64,000 nucleotides of DNA, from contig CM042043.1 of NCBI GenBank assembly GCA_023525975.1, forward strand, positions 31,196,001-31,260,000. The letters run 5' to 3'. The translations under genes and the position numbers were made by a program. The DNA is from Smallanthus sonchifolius (taxonomy: Eukaryota; Streptophyta; Magnoliopsida; Asterales; Asteraceae). Numbering within the stretch: position 1 is the first letter of the stretch; every line of letters begins with the position of its first letter. The notes below the pieces were generated by a model that saw only the letters and a list, made by a program, of their open reading frames with translations, ran no database searches and was not told the origin of the DNA. This document shows positions 55,562 to 64,000 of the stretch, piece after piece.

Positions 55562-56017
55562 TGTAGGTCCACATGGCGCTCTTCTATGGATCGTTCTCGT
55601 GATAAGACGTATCGTTAATGCGGAGTGCGGAATTCTACCGAATCAATGATTGCATACGAAATAGACAATAGAAACAATCAGGTAAATAACATTCACTTGT
55701 ATTCCAACAATCATAGAGTTTACAGAATTCTTGTTCGATTAGTCTCACTACTCTTTCGCTGCTCTGTTCTAAACAGACTCTGAAACTCTATTTATAGACA
55801 CATGTTCTGCACCAGGCGAACTTAACAAGTTCGCCTAAAAGATCTCTAACAGACTAAGGGAACTTAACAAGTTCGCTTCTGATAGACCAGACGAACTTGA
55901 CAAGTTCGCCTCTAGCATAACTTGTATAAACACTTAGAAAACATTTAATACAAAAACATAATGACATTTAGATCTAAACTATTACAAAGCTTTTGTCATA
56001 CAATCTATATCCTAACA
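55562..56017 (-). repeat. Cop-6 3' LTR
   Basis: 456 bp; on the minus strand TGTTAGGATATAG to GGACCTACA. The purine tract AAAGGGGGAGTC abuts it at 56018-56029. Its sequence is a distant relative of the Cop-4 LTR (shared GCGGAGTGCGGAATTC/ATGCG block). Confidence 0.88.
55788..55915 (-). promoter_or_regulatory. Cop-6 U3 palindrome array and TATA box
   Basis: TATAAATAG on the minus strand at 55788-55796. Next to it, GCGAACTTAACAAGTTCGC at about 55817-55835 is a perfect dyad, with two near-copies to 55912 (AACTTAACAAGTTCGC and ACGAACTTGACAAGTTCGC). Same motif as Cop-4. Confidence 0.78.
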
Positions 56018-56058
56018 GACTCCCCCTTTACAATAGCTTGATCTTCAGTCTTCAGTCT

Positions 56059-58399
56059 TTATGATGAGCTCTTCCAGTTATCCGTTAATCTGTTGCCTGC
56101 ATGCACTCCATATCTTCTACAAATCTCCAAAACTCTTTTGTACTGCAATCCTTGTTCTTTCCATTCATCAGTGAACATGATCTCGTTCTTTCTCAACGTC
56201 CTCTGATATTTCTTAGAAAAGTTAATAAGATTCATTGCATCATAGAAACTCACAATGACCTTATTATCTTTGTCATCAATCCTTGCTTCACCAGTATTAA
56301 CATCTACATACAACCATTTCATATTCCCAAGAAAATCTTATGGAATCTTCTTCAATGGTATCTTCTGTACAACACGTACTGATTTGAACTTGTACTTTCA
56401 GGTCACTATCCCAGTCTTTTGATCTATAATCTTCACTCTTTTTACTTTCTGAGGCTTTATCCTTTCATACTTCCCTGAACCACCTTCTTTCTTTATCAAA
56501 TTGGCAATCACATTAGCTAATCCACAATTTGATCTATTAATCGATGGTTTAGTAGCTAGACCATTCATTTCACACCTTGGCAAGGTATTGAAATACTTGA
56601 TCCTAGGCTTTAAGTACTGAACACCATCAGATCTTTTAAGAGCAAACAACTTTGTGTCATTATCACAAAACCAACTTATGATTCTTCCAATACACCTCTC
56701 CTTATTCACATATCTTTCTTTCTGAGCAGGTTGTACTTGTGACTTGGGTAGCACCTTCATCCAGCTTTTCACAACTTCTCTCCACTGTTCTCTAGTCATT
56801 CCTATATTACTATACATCACATGTTCTTCATTCTGCTTAGGAGACACAGTGTGAGTAGCATTAGTATCAGCATCTATATTGGATTGAACATTTTCATCAT
56901 CAGTATCAATCTTGGATTGAGCAGCATCTTCAGACATAGTGATATCTTCAATACAGTCCATAGAATCTGTTACTCCATCATAAGAGAATTCAGGAATAAC
57001 ATCATCTTGGATGAATTTATAAGGGACATTCAGACCATCACAGCCTTCATAAGTAACTTTATCTTTATTCTTCTCTATCTCTATCTCCACATCTCTCCTT
57101 CTTCAACTTCATTATCAGACACTTCATCTTCAGTGTCATTGAATAATTCATCAATATAATCCAGACATTCTATCTTCTCAGCTTCTTCCTCTTCAGAGTC
57201 TGCAAAGAATTCCAATAATAGAATTTCTTCATTAACTCCAGAGTCATCCTTGTTTCCTTCAATCGTTTGTGATGTCGACTCCCCGTGAACTCTTGATATA
57301 GGATTAACGTCAGCAGCGTATTGACGATCACCCTCAACATTACCAGTAGGATCATTATCTTCATCATCCTTTCGTTGAATAGACTCAGTATAACATGTAT
57401 CATGTATCCTTAACTCCCCCTGAGCGTCAAGACGCTCAACAAGTTTGGACACTAATAATTGCATGTCGGCAATCTGTGTAGCTTAAGTCTGAATAACCAG
57501 CTGTCTCTGAGCATCAGTAGACACAAGAGTATCCACCTAATTCTGTAAAGCAAGCACTTGTGATTCAAGGAAAGTAATCCTATCAGAATCAGAAGGCTTT
57601 GATGGACCAGCCGAAGATTGAGGAACAGACGGAATTGGAGTAATCACAGGAGAAACAGGAGTAAGCACATGAGATGGATTCTTAGATCTCGGAGGTGTAA
57701 TCAATAAGGAAGCAACAAAGTTAGCATCCTCAACACCTTGTGAAGAATGAGCAGCAACAATAGAAGCAGACATAAGCTTCTGAGCTTTTGAATCCGGATT
57801 AAAATCACTATCTGAATCAGAACTCTCATCAACTAATGTTCTCTTACCAAGTACTGATCCGGAAGAAGGATCCCGAACAGACTTACGTCTCGGTCTTCTG
57901 GCTTTGGATTTAATACGCTTGCGAGCATTTGCCAATGGCACATTAGCTAATCTCTCATAATGATTTGAGCAAAAATCTCTAGACTCATCAGAGTCAGTAC
58001 TCTCAGAAACAGGTAAAATTGTATCACTAGAGCTGGAATTAGAATCATTTTCATCCACCACATTCCCTTCAGGTTCATGAATGGGAGAGTTCACAACTTC
58101 ATCATTAAAATCTTCCATATTCATACCTAAGTCTTGTTCATACTCGTGAACAACTTCTTCTTGAACAGGTTCATTCACACGCACTTGTGGAATAGGAACT
58201 TGTTGAACAGGAATTTGTTGTTGTTGAACAGGAACTTGTATAAGTTGTTGTGGTTGAGGTTGTTGTTGTTGTATATTCTGACCTTGCCCTTGATCCAACT
58301 CCTCAGGATGAAACCAATTATCATTTGGGGGTTCAACATAATCAGGATTGATTAAGTGACCAAATAAAGGAGTTTGAACAGGAATCAAAGCAGCATTCT
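56059..58399 (-). pseudogene. Cop-6 ORF3, 5'-truncated by Cop-7
   Basis: The visible part starts near the end of the N-terminal domain (TPLFGHLINPDYVEPPNDNW). A Gln/Pro-rich segment (58300-58170), an acidic Ser-rich part and the basic motif RRPRRKSVRDPSSGSVLGKR (about 57895-57840) follow. A coiled coil (ITFLESQVLALQ; MQLLVSKLVERLDAQGE) and EVEEGE come next. The C-terminal domain reads RYVNKERCIGRIISW, LFALKRSDGVQYLKP, YFNTLPRCEMNGLATKPSIN and MKWLYVDVNTGEARI, ending FYDAMNLINFS. Order and motifs match Cop-4 ORF3. In-frame stops at 57537, 57485, 56398 and 56339 and one frameshift near 57085 break it. The Gln/Pro segment is special to this copy. Confidence 0.78.
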
Positions 58400-58940
58400 T
58401 GTAGGTCCCTCGGGTGTGGTGGATCGTCACATGCAAGTGGTCTACTAGTCGGACCGGGTGCGGAATACCCGTGACTAGGTGGAGAGTCTAACTGAACAAA
58501 GTAAACCGAACACAAGAGTCACAATAATCGTTCTTTGTATTATAAACACTCGACGGTTACAGAGAGAATACAAGCTGCGTACTTAGCAAAACTGAGTTCG
58601 TCTGAACAAATGGTTCTGCGTATTTATCCTCTGTCAACCTATCCTATTTATACAAACCTGATGCCTGCGCACTTAGCAAGTGCACAGGACCAATTGCTCT
58701 TGCGTACTTAACAAGTACACAGAGGTGTTCTTGCGTACTTGCTAAGTACGCAGGAGCTTTCTCCTGCGCACTTGTAAGTGCGCAAAACACTTAACAGAAA
58801 AACAACAAACATTATGTAAAAGTAAATACAACTCGATAAACTATTACATAATGACTCATACATACAAAGACAAATTACAGACATTAGAAATACAAACTAA
58901 GACTCTATCCAGAGTGTTGTCACAGGAAAGTGCATCAACA
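58400..58940 (-). repeat. Cop-7 3' LTR
   Basis: 541 bp; on the minus strand TGTTGATGCACTTTCC to GAGGGACCTACA. The purine tract TTGTCAAGGGGGAGTT abuts it at 58941-58956. It is closely related to the Cop-5 LTR (shared GACTAGTCACGGGTATTCCG-type block). Confidence 0.9.
58570..58795 (-). promoter_or_regulatory. Cop-7 U3 palindrome array and TATA box
   Basis: TATAAATAG on the minus strand at 58644-58653. Units at 58665-58790 include GCGCACTTAGCAAGTGC, GCGTACTTAACAAGTACAC, GCGTACTTGCTAAGTACGC (perfect) and GCGCACTTGTAAGTGCGC. A half unit GCGTACTTAGC lies on the other side at 58577. Confidence 0.78.
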
Positions 58941-58999
58941 AACTCCCCCTTGACAACAGCTCGGGATCTTCATCGTCTTCAGTCTTCATTCTTCAGTCT

Positions 59000-61900
59000 T
59001 CACAGCACTTGTTCCTTAGCTTCCATCTTCTTCTTGTAATCAAGGCAGAACTTAATCACCTTGTCATATTTAGCAGAGAGAAGCTTTGTCCATTCGTCAG
59101 TGTGGATGCAGAATTTGTCTGCTAGTACCTCCAGATCGTTCACAGAGAAATTGATGAAGCAGACTTCATCAAAAACCCTGATCACTTCCTTTGGCACTAA
59201 GTTTCCACTATCTGACTTACCTTTACCCATAACCACAACCTCGCCCGTTTTTGGATCAACGTACCAGTACCACATGTCACCAAGAATATCCTGAGGTAAC
59301 TTGCTCAGGGGAATCTTAGTTTCACATCGCACTGGCTTGTATACCAATCTCTTTAAGGGTTTCTTAGTCACAGGATGCACAACGTGCTTATCCTTGACTC
59401 TTCTGGGCACTTGAGGCTTGAGGTATTCAAATTTCCCTGATCTTGCTTCTCGCTGTAGTGTTACCCACAAACCCATTGCTACTGCATTACTCGAGTGACT
59501 CAGCAGGTCGCGGTTTGCGAGGTTCACAAGGTCGTACTTGGGCAAAGAGTTGAACGCCTCACTGGTGGGTTTCAAGTATTGAACCCCCCCAGATCTTTTG
59601 ATGGCGAACAGCTGCTTGTCCTCCTCGAACCTAACAGCCAAGATCATACCTGTCACTCCGTGCTTGTCTGTGATAGACGTCTTTTGCCACACGGGAGCTG
59701 GACCCTTTGTAGATGCAGAAGGCATGTCTTTCTCTTTTGGTGCCTCGGGGTCCACAGGTGTAGGGTCGACTGGGGAGGCTTCAGTTGTAGCTTCAACATT
59801 ACTTGCCATGTCAACTGAGCCTGTGTCTGTTTTGAGCAGAGATTCGAGCGATGGTATTTCAAAGATCTCACCATCCTCTAACTCGTACTCTAGTTCCCCG
59901 TCGCCCTTGGGAATCTCGATTATCACATCATCATCATCATCGTTCCAATCATCACCAGAGTCGATCTCTCCTTCTTCCAGATTAAGAAGAGCATCGATCT
60001 GTGCTTCTTTAGAATAGTCAGGCTCGAGATAGAGAATCTCATCAGCCACTGACTTCCCTTTGTCTCCGCCACCACCACCTGAGGTATCACCACCCTCTTG
60101 CTGAGTAGACTCCCCCTCAGCCAATGGAACAGAAGAGATGGGCACAATCGCCAAAGCTAGGTGCTCACTTCCACTAGGACCGACTTCAGGATCCTTGTCT
60201 TTATCATCATCCTTAGTCAGATCGACTGGACGACAAGACTCGGCACCGGTGGATTTCTTTTCTTTGTCTTTCTCTTTCTCTTTCTCTGTCTCCTTCTCCG
60301 TCTCCTTCTCCCCCTGAGCACCTAGCTTCGCGGTCAGTTCACCAACTAATTTGACTATCGCTACGTGCTCCTTTCTCTGCAAGTCCATCCTCAGCTCAAG
60401 TGAAGTTCTGTGGCCTAGAATCATTTCGTTAGTTTTCATTAGCAGTTCATTCTGTGCCAAGACATTCTTCAACTGTTCATCAGTCCCCGTTCTCTGGCTA
60501 CGCAGAATCTTAACTTCATCCGCCAGAGAGTTTATCTGTGCTTGTTGAGCATCAGAATCCTCTTTTGACTTTTGAAGAGTCTTCAACAAGCCAGTAACTT
60601 GGGTTTCTAGAACAGTGATCCTTGCATCAGTTGGATCAGACTGCCTAGATGATGAGGCTTCGGCGTTGTGGATGGGGGAAGAGAAGATTGTGTCAAATTC
60701 GAACCCCTGTGAGAAGTCACCATAATTAAAGGGTTGACCTGACGGCTCTTTGGTGGGTGTTGGGGTTGGGGATGGTATGATGTGAGTGGGTGTTATGGTT
60801 GGGGTGACGTGACTGACTCTGTTAGAAGTGGAGCAGTCACCGTCACCTGGACGGTTGGAATAGGGAGGGTCACTGTCACAGGAATCACCTCTGTGACCGC
60901 CGTGACCGCCACATCTGCTTGTACCAGTGGCCTTCTCCTCCTACTAAACAGTTGCCATGCTGGCGTGGTAGATTCTGACTCTGGACGGGCAGCTTCAACT
61001 TGTACTGGCTGCACAATCGGAATCTCTTCAACCCTGGGGATAGCAACCTCTTGCCTATCGCCCCTTTTCTTGTTGGCTTTCTCTCGCCTTCGTCTTTGTA
61101 GAGCAGCGTCAGAGTCGGAAGCCGGCTCATATTCGCTGCTCGAGCTTTGTCGTTTTCTTTTTGAAGACGACTCAAGCAGGGTTACCTGTGCCAGTCTCCT
61201 CGGATGTGCCTGTGATGGTGCATTATCGGAATCAGAAGAATCTAATTCTGTAGCCTCCGAATCGGATTCCTCAACACCACCAACACCACCTTCATTATCA
61301 CCTTCATCATCACCTTCATCATCATCATGTTCTTCATCAGAGTGGTCACTCATCTCTGGTCCTGAGTTGGGACTATACCAGTTCCAGTCTTCAGGAGCGA
61401 CGTATGCTTCATTCAATAGATGGCCAAAGAGTTCAGTGTGCTCAGGGGTAGGTTCTACACTGCCTGGCTTTAGAAACTGTGCAAAAACTCTCTTGTCCAC
61501 CCTTTTAACTTGCAATCTCTCCCCAATAGCACGCAGGTTTGGCAACGCATCATCGATCAGTAGTTGCACAAACCTCGGGTATAACAGGAATCTAAACCTC
61601 TCCGCTGTATTGATCTGATCATTGATTGCTTTGAAAATGAAGCGGGAGAAGTTGTAGCCCCTATTGAGAGACAAGCCCACCATGGCTGCTGCAAGGTCAT
61701 GACCCATGGCATCTTTCCCTGCTTTCCTGGACGAGATGCACATGATCATGACGTGGGCAAAGTAACGCCACTGATCTAATACCCACATCTTCTTGTAAGA
61801 AGCATAGTCCCTTGCCCCGACATATCCCATTCTCTGCCTCCAACACCCATCCACGTAGTAATCTGGATAGAATGTCGGGTCGGGGGCAAGGTCTCTGAAC

Positions 61901-62175
61901 TGCAGTACTCGTCTGATTGTATCTTCAGAGATTGCAATAGCCCGACCATCAACAGTAGCCCTTATGACATTAGGGGATACTGTGCAATCGTGCTCTGCAG
62001 TCTCCCAGAATTGTTCTAAGTATGGTCTTGAGACTGTTGGATTAGCCGAGATTGCATAACTTATTTTAGATATGTTCAGAAAGTCCACAATCTCTCTATA
62101 TTGTAAGGCTGCCCCTTTCCATTCTGGTTCAGTGTGCGCCAACAGATTGAATTCGTCAGTGAATGCACGAGCCAT
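59000..62175 (-). pseudogene. Cop-7 ORF3, almost intact
   Basis: ATG at 62175 (MARAFTDEFNLLAHTEPEW). N-terminal domain: IVDFLNISKISYAISANPTV, YLEQFWETAEHDCTVSPNVI, AIAISEDTIRRVLQFRD, WRYFAHVMIMCISSRKAGKD, MVGLSLNRGYNFSRFIFKAI and FLLYPRFVQLLIDDALPNLR. Then come an Asp/Glu-rich run (about 61350-61270), a basic cluster (SSKRKRQSS and LQRRRREKANKKRGDRQ), and a Pro/Thr/Val-rich linker. A TAA at 60793-60795 is reached through a one-base frameshift in the linker, just upstream of it. The other frame continues to 59000 with a coiled coil (QAQINSLADEVKILRSQ), Lys/Glu repeats, a Gly-rich part, LEEGEI and LEDGEIFEI acidic motifs, and the C-terminal domain (LFAIKRSGGVQYLKP, AFNSLPKYDLVNLANRDLLS, MWYWYVDPKTGEVVV, VCFINFSVNDLEVL). 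Total about 1,050 residues. No membrane segment. It is the best copy for studying this protein. Confidence 0.82.
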
Positions 62176-62337
62176 TATCAAAGAGATGAAATACGAAGAT
62201 GATAATGTGGACGGGATGAAAAACGGGTTTGAACACACTCGATTTTGAGAGAAAAATCGCAGGGGGAAAAAAAATTTGGTTTGAATGAGTAAACCTGAAA
62301 ATTTTCTAAGTGTCAGCTTTATACCCCACTGATATTG

Positions 62338-62465
62338 TTCGTGCGTACTTGCTAAGTGCGCACGAATTAACTCTTGCGTACTTAACAAGTACGCAGGAAT
62401 TAACTCTTGCGTACTTGCTAAGTGCGCAAGTCTTACTTCGTGCGTACTTGACAAGTGCGCAATTT
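62338..62465 (-). repeat. Cop-7 pre-ORF3 palindrome array
   Basis: Four tandem units about 32 bp apart: GCGTACTTGCTAAGTGCGC, GCGTACTTAACAAGTACGC (perfect dyad), GCGTACTTGCTAAGTGCGC and GCGTACTTGACAAGTGCGC. Same motif as in the Cop-7 LTR and the Cop-5 leader. It lies about 165 bases upstream of the ORF3 ATG. Confidence 0.8.
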
Positions 62466-62470
62466 TCAAC

Positions 62471-63756
62471 TCAGAATTATGAAGATTTTCAAGTCAAATA
62501 ACGAACAAGATAAAAATATTCAATCGGGAGGATTCAAATACAATTCATGAAGGTTAAACATAAAATATTTTTGGCTTTTTCTGAATTAAACTTAAACAAT
62601 GCATAAACTTAAAATCTTTTTGTTCTTTTCTAGATAGAAATATACAAGTATTCACACAAGCTATTTTTGATCAAAGACACGAGCAGAGGATCATATCAGG
62701 CTAATTTTTAGCAAAAACGATACAATATAAACATCAAAGAATATGGGATCATGTCATGTATTACTCTTTATTCTTACGTAATAAACACATAAACAAGTAA
62801 TTCAAGTTGACAATATTATAAGATTTGAAACTATACGCATCTTTGTATCATGTTACTGTGTATTAAGTTATTAATTATAAAATATACAACGTGTACCCCA
62901 CTTAAATGCTATGATATTTTGCACTATCTCAAGGCATCTAAGATTTTTCCAATGATATTCTTAATTTTCAGAATGAAATTACATCAATTAGCACAGAAAA
63001 ATCAAGCAGAATCCATAAGGATTATCAAGAATCATAAGATTCAGAATCGAGTGATTCAATTGTCTTGGTTTCATGTGATTTTCTTCTTTGAATATCGGTA
63101 TGATGATTCGGGATAATGAACATGGTGTTTGATTATAAGGTAACGGGATCCAACTTTTATCTGGATTTGATTTCAATGAACCAGGAATGATTCAAGGGTG
63201 AATACATGCTCAACGGTTGATGTAGAGACATGTCTTGATTCAATCTCTCCTTGCATACTTGTGAGTATGGGCAGTGAGATGAACCGCATTAATTGTGCTA
63301 ACAACATAACCCGAAACTGATCTTAAAAGAAAATTATTGCCAAAATCTAACATCCTTTATCTGATAATGATCTTTTCTATTCTTTTACACACACACACTT
63401 GCAAACATGGGTTCAAATCACAGTTGTAATTTAGATTTAGTTTCCACACTACTAGTGATTCAAAGACGCATACAGCCTACTGACAATTCAAATTACTTGT
63501 AAGTAAACAGATTAAAAACATAATAATTTAAACAATTAAGTAAACATGACGCAATCATTTCCCATATGAGCAGTCTATGATGGTTAGATCATTTCAGATG
63601 TACTATCATTTCCTCGTTTCTCAAGTGAACTTTTGAAATTTTCTCCATTTCCTTTTTTTTTGTAAAGTATTTTAAACTAACAGAACTATACAGAAAAATT
63701 TAAAAGAAATAAAATTTAACTTCCATGAATTGAATTGATTTAAGAAAATTAATTTT
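62471..63756 (-). other. Cop-7 pol-ORF3 spacer
   Basis: 1.3 kb without a gene, with blocks matching the Cop-4 spacer (63600-63630, 63380-63425, 63280-63310). An AC run lies at 63387-63398. Confidence 0.7.
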
Positions 63757-64000
63757 TCACTCGGGATTGAACATTCCTATCAAGTTGACAAGATGCTCAA
63801 AACGGGACCGATCAAATGCCTTTGTGAAAAGGTCAGCAAGATTGTCATCCGTGTGAACCTTTACAAGTTCAATTAAATGCTTTTCAGCACAATCACGGAT
63901 GAAATGATGGCGAATTTCAATATGCTTAGTTTTGGAATGTTTCACCGGGTTATTTGTGATGGACATGGTGGCATTGTTGTCAATGAATAAAGGAGTTCCA
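63757..64000 (-). CDS. Cop-7 pol, RNase H end (runs off right edge)
   Basis: The minus-strand frame is open from 64000 to a stop at 63757: TPLFIDNNATMSITNNPVKH, KTKHIEIRHHFIRDC and ADLFTKAFDRSRFEHL, ending GMFNPE. This is the RNase H tail of Copia pol, nearly the same as Cop-4 38250-38480. RNase H removes the RNA strand during reverse transcription. No damage is seen in these 81 codons. Confidence 0.9.
   Translation of the reverse strand, partial: GTPLFIDNNATMSITNNPVKHSKTKHIEIRHHFIRDCAEKHLIELVKVHTDDNLADLFTKAFDRSRFEHLVNLIGMFNPE

Larger units (their letters stand above)
55562..58399 (-). mobile_element. Cop-6, Copia element, 3' part
   Basis: Minus strand. 3' LTR 55562-56017, polypurine tract, and most of ORF3 up to 58399, where Cop-7 is inserted. 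The rest of the element should lie beyond the right edge. Candidate left target bases AAGTT (55557-55561). Confidence 0.82.
58400..64000 (-). mobile_element. Cop-7, Copia element with ORF3 (runs off right edge)
   Basis: Minus strand: 3' LTR 58400-58940, purine tract, ORF3 59000-62175, palindrome array, spacer, and the RNase H end of pol at 63757-64000. ATTCT (58395-58399) is the left target candidate. It is inserted in Cop-6 ORF3. Confidence 0.88.

Noticed and set aside
60782..61618. 278-codon plus-strand ORF rich in Ser and Cys
   Set aside because: Antisense of the low-complexity acidic part of Cop-7 ORF3; no domain.
59000..62175. ORF3 as a retroviral-type envelope gene
   Set aside because: The position fits, but no signal peptide, hydrophobic fusion or anchor segment is visible; the protein is acidic with basic clusters and a coiled coil.

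Overview
The window looks like repeat-dense, gene-free DNA of a flowering plant. The order of domains, the tRNA-Met-type primer sites and the plant FAR1/MULE proteins all point to a dicot. I lean to the daisy family (Asteraceae), because the extra ORF behind the Copia pol genes resembles proteins I remember from Asteraceae genomes; this is recall, not a search. I see no convincing single-copy host gene, rRNA, true tRNA gene or CRISPR. Almost every base that can be assigned belongs to LTR retrotransposons of the Ty1/Copia and Ty3/Gypsy (Tekay/Del-like chromovirus) groups, or to one Mutator-like element (MULE).

Layout, with working names. 1-1232: Copia Cop-1 (minus; gag start, leader, 5' LTR), inserted in the LTR of an old Gypsy, Gyp-1 (minus, 1233-2661). 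Copia LTR Cop-2 follows (about 2662-3163), then a Gyp-1 pol scrap and an unidentified fragment. 3662-about 10610: Gypsy Gyp-2 (minus), with a large deletion joining its RNase H region to its 3' LTR. About 10640-13489 and 46216-about 48960: two halves of one MULE, with an Ulp1-like gene (plus) and a FAR1-type transposase (minus) facing each other. Between them sits Gypsy Gyp-3 (plus, 13490-46215). Gyp-3 contains a solo Copia LTR (Cop-3, 17465-17970), a palindrome array, a solo Gypsy LTR (Gyp-4, 18680-21324) and Copia Cop-4 (plus, 21334-44258). Cop-4 in turn carries a fairly intact Gypsy, Gyp-5 (minus, 21350-31537), inside its 5' LTR. From about 49270 a second nest opens: an unclassified LTR (LTR-K) holds Gypsy Gyp-6 (plus, from 50532), which holds Copia Cop-5 (plus, from 54529), which holds Copia Cop-6 (minus, from 55562), which holds Copia Cop-7 (minus, from 58400 past the right edge).

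Three things stand out. First, Cop-4, Cop-6 and Cop-7 carry a very large third ORF between pol and the 3' LTR, with conserved N- and C-terminal domains, acidic tracts, a basic motif and a coiled coil, and no visible membrane segment. Second, arrays of short palindromes sit beside the TATA box in the LTRs of several unrelated families. In the Copia elements the same family-specific palindrome recurs in the gag leader and before ORF3. Third, two diverged Gypsy copies share the same in-frame stop between gag and protease, which suggests readthrough. Gene models are split by stops and frameshifts in most copies; Gyp-5 and the ORF3 of Cop-7 are the best preserved.
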